This document shows, one piece after another, positions 1 to 9,912 of a stretch of 64,000 bases of DNA. This stretch comes from Hondaea fermentalgiana (taxonomy: Eukaryota > Sar > Bigyra > Thraustochytrida > Thraustochytriidae), in the NCBI GenBank assembly GCA_014084085.1, contig NPFB01000049.1, forward strand, positions 200,054 to 264,053, read 5' to 3'. A program made the translations under genes and the position numbers. How positions within the stretch are numbered: position 1 is the stretch's first letter; the number at the start of each line of letters is the position of its first letter. The notes under the pieces are model-generated. The model saw only the letters and a list, made by a program, of their open reading frames with translations. It was not told the origin of the DNA and made no database searches.

Positions 1-165
1 GTCGTCATCCTTGTCCTCATCGTCGTCGCCGGCGGCGGCTTTCTCCTTTTTCTCTCCGTCTTCTTCGCCTGCGTCCTCGTCCTCCGTCTTTTGCTTCTTC
101 GCCGTCGACTCCTCGGCAGCGGCCTCGCCGCCCGCGGCCTCCTCGTCGCGCTCGTGCTTGTTCAT
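1..165 (-). CDS. N-terminus of an acidic low-complexity protein, cut by the window edge
   Basis: The reverse strand reads an ATG at 165 followed by 55 codons without a stop to the window edge. The visible residues start MNKHERDEEAAGG and are almost entirely Glu, Asp, Lys and Ala, with one short basic patch (KKQK). Such a segment is probably disordered and could be the N-terminal tail of a nuclear or chromatin protein, but nothing here identifies the family. The codon phase is kept throughout, and the opposite strand reads poly-Ser, the usual mirror of an acidic coding tract. The rest of the gene lies left of the window. Confidence 0.5.
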   Translation of the reverse strand, partial: MNKHERDEEAAGGEAAAEESTAKKQKTEDEDAGEEDGEKKEKAAAGDDDEDKDDD

Positions 166-744
166 GCTGGCGTCCAGATACTTTCTCCGCTTGCTCGCGA
201 GGCTCCTAGCCGCACGCACAGGCCGCGTGGCGGGGGCTGCGCGAGGGAGCGTGGTCTCTCTTGCTCTCTTTCTCCGGCCCGTGCGTTGCTCGCGCTCCGT
301 TGTCGTTTTGCTTCTTTGCTGGCCGCGACGCCGAGTCGTGAGCGCGCCGTGGTCGCGAAGATCTCAACGACCTGGATGATGGTGTGGTAGTATACTTGGT
401 AGGCACAAGGTGAAGAAGTTAAAGGGCATCGCCGTCTTGATCGCCGTGATCGATTGCAACGAGCAGAGCGGGACGAAGAGCTTCGTCAGGATTCTCGGCC
501 GGGAAACACGGTCAGTCAAAAGCAGCGGCCAGCAGGAACATGACAACGTTGTTGAAGACCGACGCAAGACGAGGCAAGAGGGAAGAGGATGGAGGGAGTA
601 TAAATCATCAACAAAAGAACAGCAGGCATGATCACGCGAAAAAGAAAAAGGGGGGAAAAGGGAAAGGGTGTGTAGGAGGAGAGAAGGTGGACGATGATGA
701 GGGGAAATTGGGGAAAACGACGAAAGAGGTGTAGTTGTGGAGTG
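166..744. other. Intergenic region, no gene seen
   Basis: Lies between the start of the left-edge gene and the 3' end of the next gene; both are on the reverse strand. The part next to 166-400 is GC- and pyrimidine-rich, as expected for a promoter/5' UTR. The part from 540 to 720 is purine-rich (AAAAAGAAAAAGGGGGG-like). No open frame with recognisable protein content is present. Confidence 0.5.
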
Positions 745-2163
745 CTACATGACAATGAGACCGTCAACAAGAGTGGCCTTGAGTCGCGCGGCGAGGCCGA
801 CATCCATGGTCTCAGAGAGCATGAGGCGAGTAACACGAAGCTGTGCAGCTGTCATGTTCTGCATTTGCTGATCAAAGGTCATGCGGAGCTCCCACTCGAA
901 TTCCCAGTGGTTCTCGATGTTGCCGAAGCTGTCGATGGATTGCTCGCGGCGCGTATGACGCACTTGTGCAAAGCCCTTGGATAGCGTGATGGTGATGCGC
1001 CAGCCATCAGAGCTGCGGACGTCCTTGGTGGGGAATTGCATCGTCAGCTTTTCCTTGATGGCAACCGTGCTTTGCAAGACCACGTTCTGGTGAATGCACT
1101 TGAGCACCTTGGTGACCTTGGAATCGACCCCGACGGCCTCGATAATCTGCCTTACGACAAGCTGCAGATCGCTTGCCTCTGTGACTGAAGCCTGGATCTC
1201 GCGGACTTCCTCGATAACGGCGGCCTGAACATCCTCGTCCGGTTCAAGATAGGCGAGGAGCACAACAATGAGATCAACAATAAGGCGCACGACGGACGCG
1301 TTCGAGCTCAGTTCGTTCGCCTTGATCGACGAGCGGCCGTCTTTCTTGCGGCGCAGGGACCAACGCGCGAGGCGGGAGTTGCGACGCGCCTCGGTTTCCG
1401 CGTCGACGCCACTAGTGCTACTGTCCTCGGGTGCTCCGAATGCAGAGTCGGCCGAGTCGGGAATGACTTCCTCGCCGTCAATGCTCTCCGACGCGTCAAC
1501 GGCGGGCTTCATGGCGAGATGTGTGCTGGCTGGGTTGCTGGCGCCGGGTGCGAGATAAAGGATCTCGTCGTTATGGTCAAGCACACAAACGCGACGCACG
1601 AGCCGCGGGAGATCCTTGCAGACGGGGAGGTTAAAGACATCGTCCTGCCACATTTCATTCATCGAGTCGTAGATGACGGCCTCGGAGGTCGAATCGTCCG
1701 AGCCGAGGACTGCATCGAGCTTGGTCCGCGACGTATTCCGCGAAGACATCATGAACGAGGTCTTGCGCACGCGCGGCATCGTTGACTTGCCCGACGAAGA
1801 GGGGAACTTGAGGCGAGTGATTTTCGTTCTAGACCACACTTGCGTTGCGGCATCGCGGGCAATCTTCGCGCCGCCCATCATTTTGTCTCGGACTTTGGTG
1901 TTGTGCGTCAAATCTGAAGCGTCGTCGTCGTCGTCTTCGTCCTCATCATCCTCGGCGATATCGTCGAGGCCTCCCTCGGCCTCATTGTCCAGATCGATAT
2001 CACCATCCCGATGCTCCTCCAGCTCTTCAATGCTGTCCATCACGTCGCCTTCGAGGGGGTCCGCTGTCGCCTCGTTTCCAGAGTTGCTGCGTTTCTTCGC
2101 GTCGTCGTCCACGACAACGGTCGCCTTCCGCAGCTCGTTGAGCAGCACCGAGAAGAGGGACAT
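745..2163 (-). CDS. Protein with a GlfB-like C-terminal domain (tentative)
   Basis: 472 residues from ATG 2163 (MSLFSVLLNELRK). The frame stays open seven codons further upstream but only from a GTG. Residues about 20-75 are very acidic. A basic/Ser-rich linker follows. The C-terminal 170 residues are dense and look globular: a helical stretch (VRLIVDLIVVLLAYL) and then a beta-rich segment with WRITITL, FEWELRMTFD and a closing amphipathic helix. From memory this C-terminal part resembles the domain at the end of Dictyostelium GlfB-type Ras exchange-factor-like proteins, which is common in protists. No catalytic exchange-factor domain is visible here, so the molecular role is unknown. The domain assignment is recollection, not a search result. 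Confidence 0.6.
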   Translation of the reverse strand: MSLFSVLLNELRKATVVVDDDAKKRSNSGNEATADPLEGDVMDSIEELEEHRDGDIDLDNEAEGGLDDIAEDDEDEDDDDDASDLTHNTKVRDKMMGGAKIARDAATQVWSRTKITRLKFPSSSGKSTMPRVRKTSFMMSSRNTSRTKLDAVLGSDDSTSEAVIYDSMNEMWQDDVFNLPVCKDLPRLVRRVCVLDHNDEILYLAPGASNPASTHLAMKPAVDASESIDGEEVIPDSADSAFGAPEDSSTSGVDAETEARRNSRLARWSLRRKKDGRSSIKANELSSNASVVRLIVDLIVVLLAYLEPDEDVQAAVIEEVREIQASVTEASDLQLVVRQIIEAVGVDSKVTKVLKCIHQNVVLQSTVAIKEKLTMQFPTKDVRSSDGWRITITLSKGFAQVRHTRREQSIDSFGNIENHWEFEWELRMTFDQQMQNMTAAQLRVTRLMLSETMDVGLAARLKATLVDGLIVM

Positions 2164-4541
2164 TTCCTTCTCGCGGGCCGCCACGCGGGTGCGCCCTCGC
2201 TCCCTCGCTCGCTTGCTCCCTCGCCTGGGTACCTCGAACCCTCTCTTTGACTTTAGGCCCGCGAGTGAGTGCGTCTAATCAAATCAATCGCTTGCAGCCA
2301 GCCTAGCCTGGTGGCGAGGCCTTGCTCGCTCGCTCGCTCGCAGGCGGCAAGCTCTCGCCGCTTCGCGAGAGGCGCCTGCAGAGACCAGGTCAGGTCTGGT
2401 TGCTCCTCCGCGCCCGGCCGCCCCGGCTACGCCGCGCGGCGTAGCGAAGCGTACTTACAGCCGGCCCCGCGACTGTACGCGCAAATACGCAGCTTCTGCA
2501 CGCACGTGCTGTGTATACACCTTGGTATGTGTATTCGTATGTATGTATGTATGGGCTGCACGCGCTCGCTGCCAGGGCTCGCTCACGGCTCGGCCTGGCC
2601 GCCTCTCGCCGCCTCGGGCGCGGCGCAAGCGGAGCGCCGGCTGCGCGCACCTGCGAGCGGGCGCGGGCGCTGGCCCTCTGGTCCCGCGCGAGAGCGCGAG
2701 CGCGAGCGCGAGCACGAGCGGGCGCGGGCGCAGACGCCGCAAGCGTGCGCCGCACGTGCACGCGCTGCTGCTGCGTGTCGATTCGACTTCTCCGGCCCCT
2801 CGCAGGCAAGCCGAGGCAGGCAAGCAAGCAGGCAGGCAGGCAGGCAGACGCGGTGCCGACGGCTGCCGCGGGAGGGCTCCCCTCTCCTCTCCGCTCCGCT
2901 GCGCGCGGGGCTCCCGCTCTCGCCTCCGCGCGCGAACCCTCTGCGGCCGTGACTTCAACTCTGCGCTGCCTGCTGGCTGGGTTTGCTTGCTCGCAATCTC
3001 GCCGCGGCCTGCGCTGCGCGCAGGGAGCTGATACGAGTTTAAGCAGCGCACGCGGGCCCAGCGCGCACACCCTCGAGGCAGAGGATATACTCGAAGGTGT
3101 CGCGCGTGCCGGCCACGAGCTGGAGGATATCCTTGTTTAGCAACCGTTGCGGCGCCGCGCCGCCGCACTTCTTCACTTTCTTTCTCCAAATTGGGCAGGG
3201 AGATTGCATAGATTTCGGCTGGCCGAACACAGCGGCCGCGGTTTTGTTTTGCGTTTTGCGCGATGGAGGCCAAGCAATCACTGCGCGAGGTGTTTTGGCG
3301 ATAAAGCAAAAAAGCGTGAATCAGGCCCTAGCCTACTGCTGACCAGCCTTTTTATGAACGCTGAGCGGCTCGCTTCCCATTCCCTTTGCGTGGGACGATA
3401 CCGCCAGAATCATTGTTCTTTGGTTGGGTGTTTTATTTTAGGGTCAAGGAGGTGTGTGCATGAACAGCCGGAGCAGAGCATAGCGATCTGTCTTCTGGCG
3501 TCGTTTGCGCCACGCGTGGGAAAGCTCGATGCAAGGTCATGTCTCAATGCGATGACCACGAGGTTTGTATGGCATGATGAATGATGAAAACTGTCTTGGC
3601 ACCAGCACCAGTGGGTAAAGGAGGAAACGAAGCTTCGACATTGATATCTTTCATCGGGACAGGCCGCGGTCGCGGTCGCGGTCTCCCGAAGCCCGCAAAG
3701 ATGCGTTTACACTCTGCTCCCTCAATTGAATAACCAAAACATCACCAGCACGAGAAGTGATCATCAGCAGCAGAAGGTGAAGGAAATGAAACAACAACGT
3801 TTTGTCCGTCATCAGACCTTGATGTGCCCATTTCCGTACCGTGTATGCTCGTAATCGCCTAATTCGCATTGTACCTTGTAGACAAATGTATGCTTGCGAT
3901 CGCAAAAGTAGTTCCATGTAGTAAACATGTGTATGCTCGTGATTCCCCGACGCGATATGATGTGATCTAAACGACCACGTCGAAATGGCCGCGTTGATTC
4001 AAATAGTCCTGGGTGATCTCCACTTCATCTAAAGATGTACGAGCGTCGACCAAACCGACCTACTATTGAATCGATCAAATGGCCCTTTCCTTGTTCGTCG
4101 ACTCTTTGTCGCGGAATCATTCGCTACACTTTTGTTCCAGGGCCCTTCATTCTCAACCACCATCGACGGCCACCGCAATGAAGAGCTCATCATGCCGAAA
4201 TCGACGATTGGTGACGATGATTCGAAGACCACATGCAGGAAGCTGAGCTAGCTAGCTAGCTGCCCAGGCGATCTCCACTCGGACGCACTCTTTGTTCGTC
4301 TCGTTTGCAGCGGGGAAACAACGTGTGAACGAAGCTTGGTAAAATTGCAAAGCCGCGACAACAAACAGCCGCACGCGAGCGCGAAGGGGACGAGGCGCCG
4401 CGACACCGGACAGATAGGGGAGGGGGCGAGCGAGCGGGCGAGCAAGCGCGCACGCAAACGGACGCATCAACGATCGAGCGAAAGAAGGGAGCACGGCGAA
4501 CGAGCGAGCGAGCGAGCGAGCGAGCTAAAAGGGCCGACACC
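2164..4541. other. Long divergent intergenic region, GC-rich low complexity then ordinary sequence
   Basis: 2.4 kb between two divergently transcribed genes. Positions 2280-3060 are extremely GC-rich with short tandem repeats: GCTCGCTCG near 2320, (GTAT)n near 2536-2553, GAGCGC repeats near 2687-2718 and (GCAG/GCAA)n near 2812-2848. Long open frames there overlap on both strands and are explained by composition. One reverse-strand stretch (about 3060-3140) translates to NKDILQLVAGTRDTFEYI, which looks protein-like and might be a small exon or remnant; I could not extend it. From 3350 to 4500 I see nothing beyond a short (AGCT)n palindromic run near 4246-4261. Confidence 0.45.
4501..4525 (+). 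repeat. (GCGA)n tandem repeat just upstream of the UBE2K start
   Basis: About six tetramer units end 16 bases before the UBE2K ATG. They probably lie in the 5' UTR or core promoter. Similar tetramer runs precede several other genes in the window. Confidence 0.85.
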
Positions 4542-5454
4542 ATGCCGACGGACCGCCGGCGCGTCAAGAGGGAGCTGGAGGAGTGCGCCAAGGACGAGGT
4601 AAGTCACGAGCCCGCATGTGGTGCTCGCAGAAATTGAGGTCGAGATTGAGCTTGTGTACGAGTCTGGTCTGCGGCTCGAGCAAAGAAAAGATGGATGAGA
4701 AATCAACTGAGATGTGCAAGGTGCGCTCTTGCACTCTCTCTCTCTGGTTTTATCCTCCCCTTCTTTTATATATTTCCTTAGCTCTGAATTCATGCAGCTC
4801 CTTTGCTCGCGTATTTGTTTCTCCCTCAACCACTTTATTGCGTCCACAATCAATCACCTGACAAAGCGCTCCGTCCAAGAATTGACCGCTGACTGACATG
4901 AATCTTTTGCAAACGATTTCCAGGAGCTAACGGGCGTCTCTGTACGACTGGTCAACGATGGGGACTACACGCACCTGACGGGCAAGATCAAGGGCCCTTC
5001 TGGAACGTGCTACGAAGGCGGTATCTTTTCCGTTGACATTGAGATTCCAGAGTCGTATCCGTTCGAGCCTCCCAAGATGCGCTTCATTACCAAGATTTGG
5101 CATCCGAACGTCAGCTCGCAGACTGGCGCCATTTGCCTTGATATTCTCAAGGATCAATGGTCGCCCGCTCTCACCATCAAGACCGCCCTTGTGTCCTTGC
5201 AAGCGCTCCTCTCGGCGCCAGAACCCACTGACCCGCAGGATGCTCAGGTAGCAAGACAGTATCTTGATGAGCCTGAAACCTTTCAAAGGACGGCCGAGTT
5301 CTGGACGAACACGTATGCCACCGAAGCCACCGAGGATGAGGTCGTCAAGCGCATCTGCGACATGGGATTTCCCGAAGATCGGGTCGTTGCTGCGCTGCGC
5401 GAGACCAATGGCGACGAGGAGGCGGCTCTCGAGAAGCTGCTTTCTGAAGCGTAG
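4542..5454 (+). CDS. UBE2K: Ubiquitin-conjugating enzyme E2 with UBA domain, UBE2K/Ubc1 type (two exons)
   Basis: Exon 1 is 4542-4598 (MPTDRRRVKRELEECAKDE) and exon 2 is 4924-5454; together they give 195 residues, close to human UBE2K (200). The UBC fold is complete: PFEPPKMRF, then TKIWHPNV, then the active-site segment GAICLDILKDQW containing the catalytic Cys that forms the thioester with ubiquitin. After SLQALL..PEPTDPQD the chain continues into a C-terminal UBA domain (ICDMGFPEDRVVAALRETNGDEEAALEKLL), which marks the UBE2K/yeast Ubc1 class. That class builds Lys48-linked chains for proteasomal degradation in cytosol and nucleus. Without the intron, exon 2 would lack the first helix of the E2 fold. 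Confidence 0.93.
4599..4923 (+). other. Spliceosomal intron of UBE2K
   Basis: A 325-bp intron with donor GAG/GTAAGT at 4599 and acceptor TTTCCAG/GAG at 4923. A CTGAC-like branch candidate lies about 30 bases upstream of the acceptor. It interrupts the first helix of the E2 fold in phase 0. It is the only intron in the window whose removal is required by protein homology. Confidence 0.88.
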
Positions 5455-5782
5455 AAATGCCACTTTCCGAAATTGGTCTCGCCAACGCTTTCTTTTTTAC
5501 TTATTCAAGTGTGCGTGTCTGTGTGACGCTTTGACAACCAACGAACGAACGAACGAACGAACGAAGGACCTTGTACTGGATCTAGGTTATACAGGGCGGT
5601 AATTTCTAACTAATCGCACAGAAGAGGAGCCACGATTTCCCCTCCTTCCCTCTTTCTCAAAAGTTGAACCTTCAAACTTGCACGGCAGACTCGGCTTGTA
5701 CTTCTTGCTTCTCAGGCTTTGAACGTGATGAACTCCTGGAAATTCTCAAGTCAATAGGGCACAGTAGCTAGCGCGGTACGCG
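5455..5782. other. Convergent 3' intergenic region with (AACG)n run
   Basis: Separates the 3' ends of UBE2K and CMC4. It contains an (ACGA)n run of about seven units at 5537-5564 in the likely UBE2K 3' UTR. Nothing else is seen. Confidence 0.6.
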
Positions 5783-6031
5783 TCATTTCTCCCCGCCTGC
5801 TGTGGAGGCCTTATCGCCATTCTCGGCCTCAGCGGCTGCCTTCTCGCGTTCACTCCTGCAGCAGGCTTCCCAGCGCTCCACAAAGTCTGTGCACTTGCTC
5901 TGATCATATCCCTTGGTCGCCAGACAGTGCTGGATCTCACAAGCGAGCTTCTTGCATCTTCGCGAACGCAGACAAGGGTCAGGATTTCCCTCCTGCGGCC
6001 GGCGGCCGGCGCCCTGGTACACGAAGACCAT
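5783..6031 (-). CDS. CMC4: CMC4-type twin CX9C mitochondrial protein
   Basis: 82 residues from ATG 6031 (MVFVYQGAG). The core DPCLRSRRCKKLACEIQHC, then CTDFVERWEACC has two C-X9-C pairs: one starting at CKKLAC and the other at CTDFVE. The ACEIQ segment and the CC end match the CMC4/p8-MTCP1 family as I remember it. Twin CX9C proteins are imported into the mitochondrial intermembrane space and oxidised by Mia40 into a helical hairpin; CMC4's exact role is not settled. The C-terminus is a charged Ala/Glu/Lys tail. The frame is open upstream through Lys/Ser-rich codons made by the GACCGA and CAAG repeats, which I treat as 5' UTR because family members start close to the first Cys. Confidence 0.82.
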   Translation of the reverse strand: MVFVYQGAGRRPQEGNPDPCLRSRRCKKLACEIQHCLATKGYDQSKCTDFVERWEACCRSEREKAAAEAENGDKASTAGGEK

Positions 6032-6166
6032 CTTCTTTCTCTCCTTCTTCTTTTTCTTCTTGTTCTTCTTCTTCGACGACGACGACGACCGAGACCGAGA
6101 CCGAGACCGAGACCAAGTCCAAGACCAAATTGACGAATGCCAGCCCACCCGCTCGCTCCCAGCGAC

Positions 6167-6205
<39 letters not shown>

Positions 6206-6394
6206 CCGAGTCGGAAACGCAGCGAGCTGGCAGCCGCAGCGCGAGCACAGCGCTCCGTCCAGACCGCGAACCTGCTCGTCGCGGTGACGGCCTCGCGCTC
6301 TCCAGAAAACTTGTCGGAATAGGCGGTCTGGCCTGTCTGCCTGTGAGCCTGCCTGGCAAACGCCGCGAAAGCAGAGCGTCTCAGCGTCGCCCGC
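6032..6394. promoter_or_regulatory. Divergent promoter region CMC4 / calpain
   Basis: 363 bp shared by two divergent genes. It contains a (GACCGA)n run at 6087-6113 and a (CAAG)n run of about nine units at 6167-6205. No TATA box or other defined element was recognised. The promoter role is inferred from gene orientation only. Confidence 0.45.
6167..6205. repeat. (CAAG)n microsatellite
   Basis: About nine perfect tetramer units in the divergent promoter. The same tetramer occurs upstream of the FHA gene at 11737-11760. Confidence 0.9.
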
Positions 6395-9274
6395 ATGATC
6401 TCGCTCGAAGACGACGACGCTGACGAAGACAACGAGGACACGCGCAACGAGGCGGACGACGTAGAGAATAACGGCGGAGAAGATGTCGACGTGCTCATCG
6501 TCGAAGAAGGCGGGACCGGCAACCTTGGAGACGCAGACGGGAGAGTCGTGAGTGCAAGACAGCAGCTACGACAAAGGCTTGGTCAAAAGCGCGCTCGACC
6601 GGTTGTTGTTGACCTCCTTGGTGATGATGTTGATTCTCTTGGTAAAGACGTTGACGAAGCATATGTGGCCTCGAGCGATCACAAAGTTGGCCGCGAAGGA
6701 AGACATCGTCAAGGCGTTGGGGTATTGAAGACTCCTCATATCGTCACTGACGCTGCAAACCTTGACGAAGTTCTTGCACGGCAATTGCAACAACAAGAAT
6801 GCGAGCATGAGGCACTCGACGAAGCTTTGGCAAGAGAGGTGCAGCTTCAAGAGGAAAGCAGTTTTCGTCAGCATCAGCAAGAGCAACAGCAAGGGCGACA
6901 ACATTTTAAACGGACTCGTCGGCATCGTCGACCCCGTTCGGAACCTGTACAAGTCCGGCTTCGACAAGCATGCGGAAGCGAATTACTCAGACCCTTGAAC
7001 GACTGGCAATGCTCACGCCCTGTTCACGAAGCAGAGCGGGATGAACTTGAGCAAGTTGATCCTAGCACTTCTTTGGAACCTCGTGGTCTTTGGAGCGATG
7101 CTGCGTTCCCAGCGACGGTAGCATCAATCTGTGGCTCGACACGTGATCCTGAGCAGGGCTCTCCTCGAGCGCCACGATGTCAGTGCGGCCTTGCAGCGGT
7201 GCAAAAGACAGTCTGGAAGGAAACCGTCAATACGGGACGGCGGTTTTGGACATGTGCCAAACGCACTTGCAAATTCTTTCGGTGGGCTGAACCGAGCGAA
7301 TGGAGCATTCCGGCCTCGGCCCGCAAACATGTATGGCAACGACCGCCACAATGGCCAGCATACCCCAGAATTGTTGATTCAAGCCGGGGCTTTCGCGCTG
7401 ACGATGTCTGTCAGGGTAGAGTCGGGGACTGCTGGTTCATCAGTGCGCTCAGCGTCTTGGCCATGCGTCCAGACCTTGCGCAGCGGCTCTTCATGTCATT
7501 AGACGCAAAACCAAACGGTGGGCCCTATTTTGTTCGTCTTTTTATCGACGGACGCTGGCAAGGCATTGCCGTGGACGACCAGTTCCCATGTTGGCCCGTT
7601 AACGAAAAGGGTCGGCAGCGGAAGCCAGGCGAGGTTAATCCCAACTTTAATCTTTCCTTTGCCAAACCGACACGAAATCTGCTTTGGGTGCCCCTCGTCG
7701 AAAAGGCATACGCCAAAGCGCATGGTTCTTATCAGGCCATCCAAGGCGGTTGGGTGGCGGAGGGACTTTTTGATCTGACCGGATGTCCCACGGAGACCTT
7801 TCGTATTGGTTCAATGGCCGGCGAAGAGCTCTTTCAACTTTTACTAAGTTTCAATGCGGCCAACTTTCTCATGGGCGCAAGCTGCTTTTCGCCCGGAAAG
7901 GGTTCAGGGCTCGTTGGTGGTCATGCATATGGAATACTCGATGTACGACTCACCCATAGACGCGTGGGCCAGCAACCGCGCATCACTTCAATGCTAAAAG
8001 CTGCCTCGTCCTCGTCCAAGATGCCGAAATCATCGTCATCATCATCATCATCATCATCATCATCGTCGTCGCCGTCGTCATCATCATCATCATTGTGGCA
8101 GTCTCAATCCGAGGCTCAGCAGCCTCTGCGTTTGATTCGCCTCCGAAATCCTTGGGGGCGATACGAATGGAAAGGTAGCTTTTCGCGGCACTCGAGCGAA
8201 TGGACGGCTGCGCTTCGTCGAGAATTGGGTCATTCAAGTGAGGAAGACGGTAGCTTTTGGATGGACTTTGACGAGTTTCTCGCCCACTTTGCATCAGGAT
8301 GCGTCGATGTGTGCAAGACGCCAGCGCCGCAAGAAGAGTGGTATCTTACTCCTTTGAAAATAGCATTTGGCCCCGGTGAATGGTGGGCTCAACACGTGGT
8401 CGAGCTGCACGTGGACGCGACGGCCTCAGGCCCAACATGGACGTATATTTCTGTTTGCCAGCCTACAAAGCGTGGCAAGACGCGAGGCGAATTTATGCAG
8501 ACAGACGTGAGCGTGCTCGTCCTGCAACAGCGCAAGCGCAGTCCGCGCGTTGCGGCACTTTGTCTGCCTGGACAATGCAAGGCACATCATTTTGATCTTT
8601 TTCTCGAAGCAGACACTCGCTATTGGATTCTCCCCTTTTCGATAACCCGCAGTCGCGAAGCGAGATCCGCGCGAGCTGCAGCGAGTTTCCATTTGCGCAT
8701 CATGAGCGCGCGCCCCGTGCGCTGGCGGCGATGTAACATTGGTGGGCCCCGTTTCGTTATTCACTATCTTCACGAAGCATTTCTGCAGCGACTACGGGCC
8801 CCACTGATCGTCGCCAAAGCCGTGCCTCGCCAGCCAGCTTTTCGATTGGTCGACGTACGTGGCTTTGAAGGAGCTGATGCGCTCGTGCATGTCGGCGCTC
8901 TTGAGTCGCCAGGAGGTTTGCTCATTGTTGCAGTCAATACCAGCCAAGATCGATTTGCCTCGATTGACTTGCTTGTCATGGGTCTTGTCGAAGATCGAAA
9001 GAATGACCAGGCACGAGCCGCCACTCATGTGGTGCCGCCTCGGTCGTCGCGCATTCTCGCAGCAGTGGCAAATGTGGGCTTTGACGATTACAAGTGGGGA
9101 CTAGCAAACGATGACTCTGCAGCTGAGGCCGGTTTGAAGACATTCTTCACCTCCGAGGCTATGGTGGCTCTCCTTCGTGGACCGCTCGAAGCAATTCAAG
9201 ATGCCTCACAATCTGAGCATAAGGACCCGTCCGCTATGACACAGACAATCCTTCCTGTAGACGTGGCGAATTGA
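6395..9274 (+). CDS. Calpain-family cysteine protease with N-terminal GRF zinc finger
   Basis: 959 residues from ATG 6395. Order of parts: acidic tail (1-50); charged Gln-rich linker; a GRF-type zinc finger at about 262-298 (CQCG, then GRRFWTC, then CKFFRW); and the calpain catalytic core. The triad is intact: Cys346 in GRVGDCWFISAL, His510 in GGHAYGI and Asn585 in RLRNPWG. A poly-Ser run (nt 8030-8095) is inserted between His and Asn. After the core, EEWYLTPLKIAFGPGEW and later segments look like C2-like calpain domain III. No penta-EF-hand domain is seen, so this is a non-classical calpain. The finger suggests nucleic-acid binding, which is unusual for a calpain. Calpains are Ca-regulated cytosolic proteases; the substrate is unknown. 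Confidence 0.9.
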   Translation: MISLEDDDADEDNEDTRNEADDVENNGGEDVDVLIVEEGGTGNLGDADGRVVSARQQLRQRLGQKRARPVVVDLLGDDVDSLGKDVDEAYVASSDHKVGREGRHRQGVGVLKTPHIVTDAANLDEVLARQLQQQECEHEALDEALAREVQLQEESSFRQHQQEQQQGRQHFKRTRRHRRPRSEPVQVRLRQACGSELLRPLNDWQCSRPVHEAERDELEQVDPSTSLEPRGLWSDAAFPATVASICGSTRDPEQGSPRAPRCQCGLAAVQKTVWKETVNTGRRFWTCAKRTCKFFRWAEPSEWSIPASARKHVWQRPPQWPAYPRIVDSSRGFRADDVCQGRVGDCWFISALSVLAMRPDLAQRLFMSLDAKPNGGPYFVRLFIDGRWQGIAVDDQFPCWPVNEKGRQRKPGEVNPNFNLSFAKPTRNLLWVPLVEKAYAKAHGSYQAIQGGWVAEGLFDLTGCPTETFRIGSMAGEELFQLLLSFNAANFLMGASCFSPGKGSGLVGGHAYGILDVRLTHRRVGQQPRITSMLKAASSSSKMPKSSSSSSSSSSSSSSPSSSSSSLWQSQSEAQQPLRLIRLRNPWGRYEWKGSFSRHSSEWTAALRRELGHSSEEDGSFWMDFDEFLAHFASGCVDVCKTPAPQEEWYLTPLKIAFGPGEWWAQHVVELHVDATASGPTWTYISVCQPTKRGKTRGEFMQTDVSVLVLQQRKRSPRVAALCLPGQCKAHHFDLFLEADTRYWILPFSITRSREARSARAAASFHLRIMSARPVRWRRCNIGGPRFVIHYLHEAFLQRLRAPLIVAKAVPRQPAFRLVDVRGFEGADALVHVGALESPGGLLIVAVNTSQDRFASIDLLVMGLVEDRKNDQARAATHVVPPRSSRILAAVANVGFDDYKWGLANDDSAAEAGLKTFFTSEAMVALLRGPLEAIQDASQSEHKDPSAMTQTILPVDVAN

Positions 9275-9384
9275 AGTTACGAAGGAGAAAACACACAGTT
9301 GTACATTTGGATTCATGACTTATTTCGGATTTTACGGATGGTGAAAAATTGATGCGTTGAAAAATATAAATATCGTGCTTTTGT

Positions 9385-9912
9385 TCACAATTTCGCCGTG
9401 CTTCTCCGATAAAAGTCGGACATTGTTGCGGTCGCGCGCGCGGTGACAGTTGCAGTTTCAACGTCGACCATTTTGGCAGTGACCTGCGCATCCTTGTCGC
9501 CCGGCGTGTAGTTAAAGTCCGACTCGACCCGCACGCATTTTTTCAAGGGACTTGGTCGCAGATACGCAATCTCTAGCCTTTTGGTCATTCCGTATGCACC
9601 TGGGCTTTGTAGCACAGCCGAGCCAGACAAGGCAACGACCATGTCAAACACCGTCGAGACCGCGCCGCCATGCATCATGCCAGCCGTGTTTGTGCTGTAC
9701 GTACCTGCATAGACAGCGCAGACAACTTGATGCTTTTCCTGCGAGGCGGCAAAGCGGAAGCGAAAGGCGGAGCGGTCGCCCAGGACAAAGTGCTCATTGC
9801 CAATTTCCGGAAACTTTGCCTCCTTGAACGTTGGGTCTGCGGCGAGCATCTCGTCAAACCACGCGCATGATCCAAGTGCCTCCCGAGCAGCAGCGTCTTC
9901 ACTCGCATCCAT
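9385..9912 (-). CDS. Hotdog-fold thioesterase-like protein, PaaI/THEM4 type (copy 1)
   Basis: 175 residues from ATG 9912 (MDASEDAAAREALGSCAWFD). A single hotdog domain covers about 60-170. The signature GMMHGGAVSTVFD contains the HGG turn and the acidic residue at the start of the long helix that PaaI/THEM4-type acyl-CoA thioesterases use for catalysis. YLRPSPL and the closing strands fit the same fold. The substrate cannot be told from sequence; this family hydrolyses medium- or long-chain acyl-CoA or aromatic-CoA thioesters. The next gene on the same strand, 10471-11016, is a paralogue, so the pair arose by tandem duplication. No targeting peptide is obvious. Confidence 0.85.
   Translation of the reverse strand: MDASEDAAAREALGSCAWFDEMLAADPTFKEAKFPEIGNEHFVLGDRSAFRFRFAASQEKHQVVCAVYAGTYSTNTAGMMHGGAVSTVFDMVVALSGSAVLQSPGAYGMTKRLEIAYLRPSPLKKCVRVESDFNYTPGDKDAQVTAKMVDVETATVTARATATMSDFYRRSTAKL

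Noticed and set aside
2269..3309. Several overlapping frames of 145-284 codons on both strands
   Set aside because: Arg/Ala/Ser/Cys-rich products in all frames of a very GC-rich, repeat-laden stretch; open frames are expected by chance because stop codons are AT-rich.
5746..6522. 258-codon reverse frame over CMC4 and the calpain start
   Set aside because: Repeat-derived Leu/Gly/Arg strings; the CMC4 frame in the same place has clear family motifs.
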